Below are positions 27,201-38,862 of a DNA stretch of 64,000 nucleotides, in pieces. The notes beneath the pieces were generated by a model. It searched no databases. It had not been told where the DNA came from and saw nothing but the letters and a program-made list of their open reading frames with translations. The stretch is from Amyelois transitella. Lineage: Eukaryota > Arthropoda > Insecta > Lepidoptera > Pyralidae. The stretch lies in the NCBI RefSeq assembly GCF_032362555.1, contig NC_083509.1, forward strand, positions 7,339,001 to 7,403,000. The letters run 5' to 3'. Position 1 is the stretch's first letter. Each line of letters begins with the position of its first letter. A program made the position numbers and the translations under genes.

Positions 27201-30200
27201 AAGGTTGTGCTAAAATATGTGTGCTGTATTTTAGAGATATTTTCTTGTTTCTTTATTTTGTTTTGCGGAAGGGTCAAATGAGCGACAATATGAAAATATA
27301 TTTAAAACGAATGAATTAGATTACGATCAAACCTGCTTGTTGTGACGCATGCGTTATGTCAGCTTGATTGTTGGTTAGTGAATGTCTAATTTAGGTAGCA
27401 CTACTGTATAGTGCATGTTTGTATTATATTTTCTTTGTACAGTGAACCTGTGATTGTATAATTTTTAACAGAAAAACCATTGTTAAGAATATTATTAATT
27501 TACAAATAATATGAATGGTTTTTATCTATTATTGGTATCGTAGCTTCCATTACTGTATTTTTTTAAGTTTTATTGAAATTGTGGTATATATTTCAGAATC
27601 TCGATATTTACCTGTTAATAACGTATATTAAGGTTATTTTTATTTTAAAAGTAAAATAAAAATGAAAACTTATCGGCGCAGTCTTTGTGATACTCAGAAT
27701 TTGTGATCAGTGTTCTTGTTATTAAAAGTATATTTTTTTCATATGTAAGTAAGGTTCTTTCATAACTAATAATAATTTAGGCATTATATTTGCGGAAACA
27801 TGCCCCCGTAGCGACGCTGTTTTTATCGCGCGTATATATATATTAGTTTTAAACTATTTCTGTTTCGCTTTTTATTATGTCGTGAAACGGGATAGCAATG
27901 CTACAGGTGCTGACTAATATTTGTGATTTTGATCTTAAAAATTATGGGGGATTTTAACGACATAAATTTTCATTATGCATAAAAGTCAATGCTAGAAAAT
28001 TGCTCATTTTTCATCGAATTTATTTTGTATATTAGTAATGCTGGATTAGCATGGAATAACAATATCTTGTAATCTATAGTCTCGTAACATTATCAGCAAA
28101 TTTGCGTGTTATTAAGAATAAAACTCATCACGTACCGACGGTAACATTTTATATTATGTAGTAGGTAAAAAGCCTTTTGTAAAATTAAAAAAATTATATG
28201 TTTGAAAATGTATGAGAACCATGATTATTGATTTTTGGTAACAATGCTATTTCGTGCAATAAAAGATGCCTATAGTAGTATCGCAGTAGAAAGATGCCTA
28301 TTTTAGAACTTTATTATATGAAACAGTACATATTTTAAATATGTGTTAATGTTTATACTCAAATGATGATCGACATTTTTGTTATTGTTGTTATGCATGT
28401 TTGGCCTTGCATGGGTTACAATTCAAACAAAGGTTTTTATTGATCGTTCTTGGTTTAAAATAATAATATCTAGGTTAGATATTTATATTTTATTTTAATA
28501 CAAAAATCAATACTTAAATAGTTTTTTAAAACCTCTCTTTTTGTTTCTCGTGGCCTATGTGTAATATTGTTACGAAATATCATATAAAGTTTATAAATTC
28601 TAAATAAGTATAACTTTTCCTTCTCTAAGCAATAAATTTTACTTAATGTACAGTGTTGTATTTTAAATTGTACCTTTTCCCAAATTATTAAAAGAGTAAT
28701 AATATATTGCACTGAAGCATAGTTTGGAAGCATATTAGTGTTTACCTGCTTACTGCTTTATGTGCTTGCTTTGTACCTGAGTTCTATAATCTTCGTTATA
28801 ACTCATGAACATTTTTATAAAATCTTTTTGTTGAACAATGTATTCCAAACTGCATCCTCATGCTATTCCAATATTCCAGAACAAACAGCTTGAAGCGTAT
28901 CAAGAACGCTAAGTGGCAAGTCAAAGATTGTCCGCCGGAACTGTTAATAGGTGACATAAGTAGGAGACTTTCCACCGAAGTCACGCCTAATGCTATAGCA
29001 CAAAACCATAAGACGTTTGTCGAAAAGCTACTTAAGGTAAGATTTATGGGACTTATGTGAGAAACAGGTGAGAAACCAAAATACCATTCGTGTAACCATA
29101 AGCCGTAAGATTTATCAGTGAATTAATTTTCCATATCCACAGGAATGCAAAAGCAAAACAAAACGAATGTTACTAGAAAAGATGGGTACCGAGGAGACTG
29201 ATCTAGGTTTGGGATCAGAAGTATCGATAACTGGTATAGAAGAAAGTACGATGATCGCTTCACTTTGCGACTTGCTCGAGAGACTATGGTCGCACGGCGT
29301 CCAACACAAGATGGGCAAGTCAGCGTTATGGATGCACCTCACAAATTACCAGGAATTGGAACAGTGTAGCAACTCTACAAAGCCTATTGATCCAAACTAT
29401 CTTACCCCAGGTATGAATATTTATTGGTTTTTTTAATACATATACTAACTGTGCAAATTTTTTTTTATATTTTTTCCACGTTATGTAAATGAAAGTTGGT
29501 CGTCAGGTGTTTGTGTATTTACATTCACGCGCGACGCCTTTTTTATCGCGCGAATATCTATCTATCACTGTCCCATTTCATGTCATAATAAAAAGAGAAT
29601 CAGCAAAAGTTTTTCGCGCGATAAATATCCATACCCACGGGGCAGGGACCTTGGGAAAATCTTGCTTTCTGTGTAACATATCCATATGTGTACTTTTCCT
29701 TTTAGTCATAAACAAATAACAAGTTTTCGTCTGACATCTATACACACATCTCGTATATGTTTGTCTTACATCTTACATAATTTCATAAATATCGTCTTTG
29801 TCCTGTACTCATGTATTGTAGTTTTATTGATTGTTATGTATTTTAATATAGATTATTACCTTTCACTGATTTCGAAACATGCAGCTTTGGCCTGGTGTGT
29901 ATTACGCAAACGTCTGGACTGTAAGTACTTTTGTATCCTGTTTTTTTTTTCAAATAGGTGATGGCGCTATCCAAGTTAAATGATATAATTGATGTCAAAT
30001 CATATACATACACATTTTTCTGCACTACTGACTGAAACGTACTTAAAAGGGGCGCTATTTCTTGCTTCCGGCTTCGCTATTTGACTTCGAGAAAAATAAT
30101 TATTGATACTGGATACAATGCAACAGAAAATGATGTATACAAGTTAACCTACTCAGTAATAAATGTCGCACATAAAATTAAAGATAATGCGAATCACAAC

Positions 30201-33200
30201 TGATAGAGGATTTTTGTGGCTTCGTTACTCATACCCAGGTTTAATAATGTAGAGAAACAACTCGAAGTATACACAACTTATAATATGCTAAACGCACGCT
30301 CCAAAAGTACAACTCATCATAATTGCTGTTACTGGGAAACAACGTGGCTATATAATATATATAGCAACTTACGAAGGTAGCATAGACACTCCTTGTAAAT
30401 AAAAAAGCACCTTGGAAACCACCACGGTTGTACCCATACAATTCTGATTGCATCACAATTCATTATATATATATATATATTGATACTAAATTGAAAATTA
30501 CTTTTGTACTTTATCATCTATTTACTTCAAAGCCTTGTAAACTGAAACTCTTTGCACTACGAAATGATTTGGTAAGGCCAAGGCTTTGACGGTCAGATTC
30601 TTACTCATCACCACCTTCTTTGTCAATTCACTCGTAGGTGCTCAGGTTTTTCTCATGGTCCTGAAAGAAAACTGGGCAATGGATATAAACTACCTATCAA
30701 AGAGAAAAAAAAGAATATTAACTTATATTTATACCCATTTACCAAAAAAAAATTAAATAATACAAAACTGCTGAAGCTATTTCGATAAAACGTTTCAAAG
30801 AGTAAAAATACAACATATCCTCTGAGCTAAATCCAATTGTTTATTTTATTTATAAAGACAATCTTTTCTTTAGACTTATCGTCAGTGGGGGCTGAAGTAG
30901 AAGCCCAGCAGAGTTCCAGCAGCGGGACTCGATCCCGCGACAGTTCACGCGGGGGCTCCCGAGACAGTTCTAGAGACCGTCTCAGTAATTCGGGCACTTT
31001 GGAGAGGAAATCTTCGCAGCAGCCAAACCCATTGCGCCCGTTGCCCGAAAGTCTCACTTTTGATATGAGGTATGTTTATTTTAACAAGATGAACAATGAT
31101 TACAAAACTTTACATTTCATCTGGCTTTAGTAGAGTACAAAGACACTTTTCGAACAAACAAACATTTGCTTATATGAAATGGAAATGCGATAAAAGTGAT
31201 TCCGCAGACCGCAGTTTCTTTTCTAATAAATGAAAAGCAGAAAGGAGGCCGTTTTATTTCAGATAAAGCACAGATTCAGTAATTGTTACATTACATTAGG
31301 AAATTTAGAGGTACATACCAATCTAAAAATCTTTCGCCGATTTTACATTTGATATCTGCAAACATTAAAATTTAATGTACTTTACAGGAATGTCCAAGCC
31401 ATGACAGATATAAAGACTGAAATTGGTTACGCTCGAGCGTGGGTGCGTTTATCTCTAGAAAAGAAGTTGCTCTCTAAACACTTACGCGAACTACTCGCCG
31501 ACACCACGCTGTTACGCTCTCAATACAAAAGGACTGCTTTCTTACGCTGCGAGGAAGAAAGGGAGCAGTTTCTTTACCATTTACTGACTTTGAATGCTGT
31601 CGATTATTACTGCTTTACGAATACTTACCCTACTACAAGTAAGTTCTTTCTAATTATTTGGTTACAGTTGAACGAGACTAAAAGGCTTTATTGACAACAG
31701 TGACATGCGCATATAGGCTATTTGACAAAGTTCTAAAAACTATCTTAGGGTATTTATTTGTCTATAAGGAGCCCTACAAAAAAACTTTTCTGCCTTTATT
31801 ACAGCTATTTTATTAAAAAATCGAAAAAGAAAATGAAATATTCAAATATGCCGCCAAAACGCGACTTTTAGCAATATGGCGGCCATGGCATGCAGTGACG
31901 TAAATTTCGTGTAAATATCATACAAAGCTTGTTGGTGTTTCGAAAAGTTTTGATTTTCTCTTGTTTTATTTAACTTGTGCCACGTCATATGTGTGAAAAT
32001 TATTAAAATGAGTTCCTATAAATGTTATGCAGTGCCTCAATGCACTAATACAACAATAAAATCTCCTACGAAACTGTTTTTTTCTATGCCGATGGATTTG
32101 AATATTCGCAAGAAGTGGTTTCAGATCATGATCTAAGATCAGTGGTTACCAAGATATACTTACATTAATGTTTTCACATTCTTCAGTTCGGCAGCATAGA
32201 AATCTGGATTGTCTTTGAAGAAGACAATCCAGATTTCTTCTTCCAACCATTATTGCGTCCACTTTTGGTAGGTTTCGACTGTCAGCTTTCGCGGAATTGG
32301 TTTCCATTATTAAATACCTATGTTATCTGAGTAATCCTGAGCGATCAAACACTTATAAAATCTTGAAAAATAATAGCGAACACTAAGGAACGGTACGATC
32401 GACAGTCTGTTTATGGATAATTGACGTCATAATAGAAATAGCCAATCACGTTCGTTTTTAGTCACGTGACAGCTGCATATAAAAACCTAATTTTCTGAGA
32501 CGGATTTTGTTTAAATAATGCAATATTTTTATCTCGCGTTATTACAAATCGCTCCAAAAAAATAGTATTAAGACTGATGACATAAAAGAAATGTATATTT
32601 TTAATACAGTCAAATAGCCTATTGTATTGGTTTGTCTCTAATATTTCTTTTTTGTATTGGGTGGTACTAGGTTTTTAAGCGTATATTTTATTTTGCCTCA
32701 CTTCTGTTAAGTAATTTAATCTTATAAAGTATTTAAATTTAATTAAATATCAACATCAAATCACCTGTCGCTCAGTGAGCAACTTCTTCCGGGCAGAAAC
32801 CTTAATAGACAAGGACAATATGGAAATCTTGGAATAGAACGTTGGCATATACCAGGAGAACGTAGGGTTTTTCTAATGGCAAAATAGAGACTGCCAAGCT
32901 TTCCAGACGATGTCTTACTTTGCACCTTGTCCTTATTATCTTACATCTTGCTCATAAGAGGATCTAACGAAAGCAAAGACTTCACGATTTCCGTAACTTC
33001 GTTTTAAGCAACACGAATTTTGTGAAATAATTACGACCCGAAAGAGGAAGTAATGAGAGTTGAATACATTGTTTTCAGAACTACCATATCGTGTTCTGAT
33101 AGTGCCATCCCGGAAAGCGAGCCAAACCACAGCAAATTGCTGGATCTCAATATCGGGCACCAACAGAGAATCCACGCCGAAAATCCCAATACCACGCAAC

Positions 33201-36200
33201 ACTAACGAATTCGTATTTCACGTAAGTTGTTTATTTTTCTCCCTATCATTGAAAAAACATTACATGTATTGTAAAAGCTAAATATATTATGGTCGTGGCA
33301 TAGTTTCTCAATCTGCAACATTCAGAAGTTAAAATATTTCTTTAATTTCAGCATAAAAACTTAGGAATATTATCTACACTGCGAATTGGACATGACAATT
33401 CGGGATTGTCACCACGATGGTTACTCGATCAAGTTTTCGTTAGAAACGAAGTCACAGGGCATACATATACGTGAGTACAAAAAGTATCTCTCAATTTCAA
33501 TTTATTTATTGCATATCATAGTTTCATTCATTCAAGTCAGTTTTAACTACTACAATAGTTACTGGCATATAGATGTGTAACAATATGAACTACGTAGGGT
33601 TATATTATAGGAAAACTTTAAGTGATACAGCAAGCGGTTTTGTCAATTTATTTCAATTATAATTTCATTAAACTTATTATTACTTCTTAACTTGTATTTA
33701 ATGTCAATTCCATATTTTTATCGTTAAAAACTCGTCAATTTAACAATATTTTTTATTTATTAACTAGCGACCCGCCCCGGCTTCGCACGGGTGCAAAATT
33801 CGGAAAAAATTATACATAAAAACCTTCCTCTTGAATCACTCTACCTGTTACAAAAAACCGCATCAAAATCCGTTGCGTAATTTTAAAGATTTAAGCATAC
33901 AGACAAACAGACTAAAATAGCGACTTTGTTTTATACTATGTAGTGATAATAATATACGTCTTTGGTCGGAGTAATGACCTCTACTAATTCTTTTTTTGTT
34001 ATAAAGGTTTCTAAATTTTAGTTTCTCGTGGCTGGAGATACGGAAAGCACCATTTTAATTCGACCCTTTTACCGACCCGGTACTAATCTACGAGGTCAGA
34101 TTTCTGATTTCAGTCACATGTTTATGTTTCAAATAAAGATAGATAGATAAAACACATTGTTTCCACAATAAGAGTAAAAAATATAATAACAAAACACACA
34201 CAAAAGAGACAGAGAAACAATCTCTTTCAGTCAACCTTTGGGTGAAAGAAATATATTTTAATTTTGAAACTTATTGCATACATACATAAAATCCTTCCTA
34301 CCGGAATGGAAGGCGGAAACTAAGTATATCTTTCGCTTCGTCAACATTTATACTCTTCGGTTTCTTTTATTTATTTAAACTTTATTGTACAAAATACAAA
34401 TGTATGGCACAATTCGCGGACTTAATGCTAGAAGCATTATCAACTAGTCAACCAGTTTATTTTTAAACATAATTAATTTCTAAATGGCAGCAGACTTAAT
34501 GAAATCATTTTACAGATTCCCGTGCAACCGCTGGCTAGGCACGGGCGTGGACGACGGCTCCACGGAGCGACTGTTGCTGGCGGCGCGCCTCCGCAGCGGC
34601 CGCACGCCGCGCACCCCTGCCCCCGCCGCCTCGCACCCCCCCACCCCCACCGCCACGCATCTCTCCACCTCTACTATACAGCATATGATCGGTATGATAC
34701 ACGTCGAATAATGACGTCCCTTCATGTATGTATATGTCTTTATGGAGGTCAGTTCAGTCGAAGGTTTGAAGACTTGTGAAAATTCGAACATTACGAATCA
34801 TGTCGCCGTGATATAGTTAGTCTTCTCCACACTTTTCTGCAGAGAACCCTGGGCTGCTTCATGACCTGGATCCTGGATCGGATTAAGTTAGATTTTTACA
34901 CGAAGCGTCTCACCTCTGCAACCTTTGCAGGAGAGCCTAACCCATATTAGATCATGGAAAAAAACTGCGCTATATGAATGTGCATGAAATAAACGTAAAC
35001 ACGGATAAACGGGATACCAAAATCTTTTTTTTTTTCTATAAATAACCCGTAGTTATAAAGTATGTAAGTATGAAGTAAATAACAGTTTTTCTATAATGAT
35101 TCCGTACCTAAAAGGGGGAAAAAAATATTAGATATCCCCATATAATAAACGTGTTCTTTTTCGTATTTTTTACTACAAATTTATAACTCTTCATATAGAT
35201 CTCTCACAGAAATTTTCACAGAATGTTATATAAATAGAAGTTTAAAATAAATCAATAATAAAACAACTGAAAACGAATTTTGTCTATTGACAACGCCATC
35301 TAATAAATTTTTCTGAACTTATTAGGAGTGAACATGCAACATGGTATATATTGACGTTTTGTTTCTAAATACTATGCATTTCCGATTCCGATCCGATGTA
35401 AAAGTGTTCTGAAATAAACGTGGAGACAAACCCACGCCACATTTATTGACTACTTAATAAACCTACAAAACCCAAGAAATTACATGGCATTTCTTCATAT
35501 TTTAAGCAATTTTTTTGATTTCAATAAACAGGTAGAAACATGAATATAAAAAATAAATATCTAAGTAACAAACGTGATGATGGTACGGAACTCTTCGTGC
35601 GCGAGTTCGATTCATACTTGGCCGGTTTTTTAATTTTAATTGAATGTAACTTCATTGTTATAAATGTTTATAATGCTATGATTTTTCAGGTGATTGCGTA
35701 AACGCGATAGTAAAATGGCACTACCAGTCTAAGAGGGAGAAAGATGCCAACTCTCTCAGTGTGCTGTTGTGCGGTGAAAATGGCTTAGTAAAATGCCTAG
35801 AGCAAGCATTTCTGTGTGGATTTAAATCAGCACGTCTTTTTGGAAAGAATCTGTTTATTTGGGATTACTTTGGTTAGCTCACTTCTTTAAATCTTTCACA
35901 ATCTTTAGCATCTGAGTAATAAATTTAATATTCTATTTCTCAAAACAATTTACTGCTTTAACATAGAATTAATTAAGGTTCGATTGCCATATAAATATGC
36001 ACCCACTTTTTACATTATTTCCATTGCAGCACGAGTAAAAGATGAATTCAAAATGAGTTTGTGCGATGAACCGAACACACAAAATAGTAAAGCCTGTGGA
36101 GTTGTTTACAACTGTCGGCAGGACCAGGAACACAGGTCCATCTGGCGATGTTACTGCCATCTCATGGATGAAATCAGCACTGCGGGTCGGACGCTGGGCA

Positions 36201-36735
36201 AAGATGGGAAATTTCAACTTTTCATATGTCTGAGTTTGAGGTGAGTACTGTTTGATTTAAAACAAGCTTGAACCCGCAGCTTCGCCCGCGTGTATTGAGC
36301 GCCGTCTACAAAAAGCATCAAATTAAACGTCGAAAAGATTAATTCAGTAGATAAGGTTATCTAGGTGAAGAGTTAACAAATAAACTTACTTACGCATTTA
36401 TAATATTAGTTGGGATTTGAACAGAACAGAATAGGTATTATTCTACTGAGTAAATTTTTTATGCGTTTGTTTGTGTGTGTGGCGAAAGCTGTTTTTTAAA
36501 AGCTGCTGGTAAAATGTTTGACTCAAAAGTTAACTAAAGAAGCATCGTTTGTTGCAGAGAACATTGGCTTCATCGAATGCTAGTCCCGATGTCGATGACG
36601 CGTGTGACAGTGGAAATGTATGAAGAACAAAGTTTCCTACGCAAACGTGGGCTCCTGACATTCCTGAGGCAAATACTCGAACCTTTGGACGAGTTTGATA
36701 TCGTCCTTGAAAATTCGCTCACCCAAGGCATCTAA
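18290..36735 (+). CDS. DENND5: DENN domain-containing protein 5 (DENND5A/B, Rab6IP1)
   Basis: Rab guanine nucleotide exchange factor and Rab6/Rab39 effector acting in Golgi-endosome traffic. Complete, 23 coding exons: 18290-18389, 18460-18569, 18715-18885, 19613-19848, 20314-20458, 20850-20994, 21384-21518, 22107-22297, 23208-23313, 24492-24641, 24994-25175, 25323-25534, 26328-26525, 28880-29036, 29143-29410, 30874-31069, 31388-31638, 33079-33221, 33352-33470, 34516-34691, 35690-35872, 36030-36240, 36558-36735. Every junction keeps phase, giving 1320 aa (human about 1290). Residues 1-410 hold u/cDENN, 530-627 dDENN ([27 protein letters not shown]), 750-985 RUN1 split by a Ser/Arg-rich insert, 985-1095 PLAT (IGHDNSG), 1130-1310 RUN2. 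Exon 13 is GC-rich and diverged. Exon 11 uses a weak donor (CAG|GTCCTA). AATAAA signals at 37099-37104 and shortly after may end the transcript. Confidence 0.95.
19005..19270 (-). repeat. Lepidopteran SINE-like repeat (tagacaaagcc family)
   Basis: Reverse copy in DENND5 intron 3. Blocks gtggttcccggcacc, gggcttataaacttggcattc, ggcctaccagtctcttcaag and ctccgcaagggatatagag recur in the same or opposite direction at 24030-24210, 38756-38862, 46370-46415, 58575-58640 and 61085-61262. Confidence 0.6.
21120..21325 (+). repeat. Lepidopteran dispersed repeat ending in 'gcgaagctggg'-type tail
   Basis: In DENND5 intron 6. It ends 'tatccatgtgaagctgggcccaatcgctagtattata', a pattern common at the end of repeats next to butterfly genes. 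Start position is approximate. Confidence 0.4.
22320..22612 (-). repeat. Lepidopteran dispersed repeat (CCCGCGACTTCGTCCGCG family), long copy
   Basis: Reverse-orientation copy in DENND5 intron 8 with the whole series of blocks: tagatactaatattataaa, gtttgtttgtttgatcg, tctcaggaactgtggttcgaatt, atttatcgaggaaggctt, cacgctgcaac, ggcttcaatgatgcc and gcggacgaagtcgcgggc. It separates exon 8 from its decayed duplicate. Confidence 0.7.
22643..22763 (+). pseudogene. Decayed duplicate of the 3' half of DENND5 exon 8
   Basis: Aligns with the 3' half of exon 8 (about 22169-22297): shared runs include 'tgtgtttagtggatataga', then diverged counterparts of the following codons, and it ends 'tttttgacaaagttcag|gta' like the exon end 'ttttggacaagcatcag|gta'. 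A two-base deletion after 'gaggcagc' shifts the frame, so it cannot replace exon 8. It lies 0.35 kb downstream of the exon, beyond the inserted repeat. Confidence 0.75.
24030..24210 (+). repeat. SINE-like repeat (tagacaaagcc family), degraded
   Basis: In DENND5 intron 9: 'cacgtctttatccctaacggggtatacag' and 'ggaattgagatacagatattgacaggttgctagccc', blocks shared with 38756-38862 and 61085-61262. Confidence 0.5.
25832..26085 (+). repeat. Lepidopteran dispersed repeat (CCCGCGACTTCGTCCGCG family)
   Basis: Forward copy in DENND5 intron 12, starting 'tagctgtgcccgcgacttcg' and ending 'ttcagtttaataatattagtatagatta'. About the same length as the reverse copy at 22320-22612. Confidence 0.7.
27795..27920 (+). 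repeat. MITE 'cgcgcgataaa' family, partial copy
   Basis: In DENND5 intron 13: 'acatgcccccgtagcgacgctg' then 'tttttatcgcgcg' and 'ctgtttcgctttttattatgtcgtgaaac', matching the copies at 16498 and 16939. Confidence 0.5.
29521..29645. repeat. MITE 'cgcgcgataaa' family, full-length copy
   Basis: In DENND5 intron 15: left end 'cacgcgcgacgccttttttatcgcgcg', interior 'tcatgtcataataaaaa' shared with 16939-17096, right end 'tcgcgcgataaat...cccacgggg'. Terminal repeats are imperfect. Confidence 0.55.
29885..29920 (+). CDS. DENND5: Candidate 36-nt DENND5 cassette exon
   Basis: Between exons 15 and 16: acceptor 'acatgcag' at 29884, donor 'GACT|GTAAGT' at 29921. Length is a multiple of three; entering in phase 1 from exon 15 it stays open and returns to exon 16 in phase, adding the 12 residues [12 protein letters not shown] and changing the next residue from Asp to Tyr. 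Base composition and codon choice look coding and the donor is a near-consensus site. It would lengthen the linker before the Ser/Arg-rich insert of RUN1. This is inference; the polypyrimidine tract is weak. Confidence 0.55.
30461..30481. repeat. (AT)n microsatellite
   Basis: Short run of alternating A and T in DENND5 intron 15. Confidence 0.7.
31715..32620 (+). mobile_element. Non-autonomous THAP-domain DNA transposon, copy A
   Basis: 906 bp in DENND5 intron 17. Termini are AGGCTATTTGAC at 31715 and GTCAAATAGCCT ending at 32620, flanked by AT on both sides. A nearly identical copy in the opposite direction is at 59012-59913. ATG at 32008 opens a 42-codon ORF (to 32136) beginning [14 protein letters not shown] and containing [13 protein letters not shown] and RKKWFQ, the N-terminal half of a THAP (C2CH) zinc finger; the rest of the transposase is missing. 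The centre (32198-32238) is an 18-bp-armed hairpin. A THAP domain with an AT target duplication recalls the ISL2EU superfamily; that placement is inference. Confidence 0.8.
33766..33950 (+). repeat. Lepidopteran dispersed repeat (GCGACCCGCCCCGGCTTCGC family)
   Basis: In DENND5 intron 19. Starts 'gcgacccgccccggcttcgc', contains 'cttgaatcactctacctgttacaaaaaaccgcatcaaaatccg' and ends near 'tatactatgtagtgat'. Related copy at 48904-49085. Confidence 0.6.
34365..34460 (-). mobile_element. LINE 3' tail inserted next to DENND5 exon 20
   Basis: The minus strand reads an element 3' end: 'ctagcattaag...ttgtgccatacatttgtattttgtacaataaagtttaaataaataaa', ending in a TAAA-type tail, comparable with 10740-10828. 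Only about 55 bp separate it from the exon 20 acceptor at 34515. Confidence 0.55.
34850..34970 (+). repeat. Lepidopteran dispersed repeat (gaccatgat family)
   Basis: In DENND5 intron 20: 'tgacctggatcctggatcgga', 'ttttacacgaagcgtctcacctctgcaacctttgcaggagagcctaaccc'; the same blocks are at 47940-48085 and 63205-63340. Confidence 0.55.
35575..35650 (+). repeat. Dispersed repeat end ('gtacggaactcttcgtgcgcgag' motif)
   Basis: 'ggtacggaactcttcgtgcgcgagttcgattcatacttggccgg' followed by a T run, a motif widely dispersed in Lepidoptera. In DENND5 intron 20. Its 5' limit is unclear. Confidence 0.4.
36265..36420 (+). repeat. Lepidopteran dispersed repeat (CCCGCAGCTTCGCCCGCGTG family)
   Basis: In DENND5 intron 22. 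Shares 'ccgtctacaaa', 'aaagcatcaaattaaac', 'attcagtagataa' and 'acaaataaactcactt'-like blocks with the repeat at 63430-63700. Confidence 0.55.
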
Positions 36736-38061
36736 AACTTATATATAATTAATATTTTTGTGCTCTCCAAAGATCTGATAAGTCTTAAATAATTTTGATC
36801 TCTTAACTTGCGCTTTAGTGTAATTTAGGCGTAGTTAGAAGATCGTATAAAAGAGCACAGTATTTTTATGTTACAATACTTGGAGTATATTATGTTACTT
36901 ATTTTATTATATCACCATTGCAGCAACAGCAATTATTTTAGCTTTACTCGTTAGCAAGTTTTCAAATAGAAGACTCGAATTAAGTTTAATTATCTATACT
37001 CATTAGGAAGAGTAGATAATTTTTCAATTTAGTCTTTTTTTTTGTTCATATGCTGTAGATAATTGCAAAAATTAATCATGTTCAAGATGTAAGTATTAAA
37101 TAAAAACTTACATTTCATCTTACCTAAAATAGGCATAATGTTAAATAAATAACTCAAAAAATACTCATCGGTACCTCTAAAATTCCCTAATACTTATGAA
37201 TTTGATATTATTTATCAGGGTCTGATTATTGTTACTTTTTTTTATTTTTACCTTTACGTGTTCTTGCCAGTTATACCCAAAGATTATTTTATATAAGGTA
37301 GGTACTTAGACGTTATAGATAAGTAGTTTCAATATTAATTTGTCAAAAGTGATATAAGACGTGTTACATGGCTAGTTGTGATTACAAGAGAGAAAGTCTT
37401 CAGCAATGTTGTCAAATTAATATTTTTTTCACATCACTTGAAGTGTTTTGCATAGCAACAAAACTTAAGCTTATTTAGAGAAACTACTACCTACTTAAGT
37501 AGAATTACAGAATTAAATGTAACAGCACAGAATTATCAATAGTATGCAGGCAGATGTAATTTTTAAGGTTTTGCAATATTAGTCAACAAAAAATCCGACA
37601 ACACTATGCGGATTGGATGCGGAGACCAACTGTTTTGTTGGCCTTTAGCTTATTTACATTATTTCTTTATTAAAATGTCTCGAATAAATCATTCCTGTGT
37701 ATGTTTGGATAGTAATAAAGGTTGTTTCTCGATCCTGCCGTCCTGCGAAATTGTTGTCAGTATCAATATTTTAAAAAAAAATATTGTACTATGGTATGCT
37801 AGAACTAGAATACCAAAGTCAAAGGTTCTAAACAACAAAATTTTGAATAAAATCAAACTTTACTTCTTTATTATAGATTTAAATAATAAATAAATTAAAA
37901 CAAATCCCTTATTATAAAATGAATTAAACACACAAAAACATTGCACCGAATATTGTGCCAAATTATATATGAGACAGAGAAAAAAAGACAAAGTTATTAT
38001 GTCTAAAATTTTTTTTCACTACATTTAAAATAATACTTCTCTTTTTGCAATTTATTTTTAT

Positions 38062-38114
38062 CAAAGGGATTTTCTATAGATAGTTCGTTGATCTATCTAT
38101 AGAAAATGCCTTTG
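38062..38114. repeat. Hairpin: 22-bp arms, 9-nt loop
   Basis: 38062-38083 and 38093-38114 are reverse complements with a single mismatch. The flanks do not pair further. Could be a small fold-back insertion; a pre-miRNA is less likely because the stem is short. Confidence 0.75.
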
Positions 38115-38755
38115 TTTCTCTCTTCTGTAAATCTAGTATAATTAATCTAATATCCAAAACAATGAAAATAACAATATAAAATAAATATAAACAGATTTTT
38201 AATCCTGTCACAGCTTAGTTGGGAGGCAGTATAGCTCATTAAAAATTTTAACACAGTAACTAGGTAAATAAATAAAGTCACAGAAAGAAATTCTTTAGAG
38301 TACAATTTTTTCATCTCCTTTATGTATCTATTATGTTTTGGAACAGTGCTACAAACGTGACTATTGGTCTGCTTTTATATGACAATGTTTGTATAACTTA
38401 TATTACATTATGCTTTGTTTATTATACATATTTCCACAAAAGTTGAAACGGATTATTAAGCACAGATTTAAAGTAATAATACTTGGTCTTTGATTTTTTA
38501 AATAATATTGTTGTGTTTTGTGTCATTGTCACCATTTTAATGTCTTCCTAAATCAATAAGATTACAAACATTTTAATTTTTTATACCAAAGATCTTTATT
38601 TTACATTTGTAATGTCCAATTAAAGTAACAAAATGTAAATATTTGTTTCATTTTGTTATATCATCCTTTTATGTCAAGCAATTATTTCTACTTAAATCTG
38701 TGATGGTACCTACTTATAAATTTGAATTTTCCTTGTTATTCGGATGCCTATGATA

Positions 38756-38862
38756 TACATACATACATACATATGACTACGTCTTTATCCCTTACGGGGT
38801 AGACAGAGCCAACAGTCTTGAAAAGACTGATAGGCCACCTTCAGCTGTTTGGCATGATATCC
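38756..38862 (+). repeat. SINE-like repeat (tagacagagcc family) with (ACAT)n start
   Basis: Starts with an acat microsatellite, then 'gactacgtctttatcccttacggggtagacagagccaacagtcttgaaaagactgataggcca'. The family is also at 19005, 24030, 46370 and 61085. Confidence 0.65.

Noticed and set aside
30827-31130. Separate Ser/Arg-rich small proteins on either strand
   Set aside because: The plus-strand sequence is DENND5 exon 16 (30874-31069), in phase with both neighbours; the minus ORF is its shadow.
38756-38785. CRISPR-like or other short tandem array
   Set aside because: Only a simple ACAT microsatellite at the start of a SINE-like repeat.
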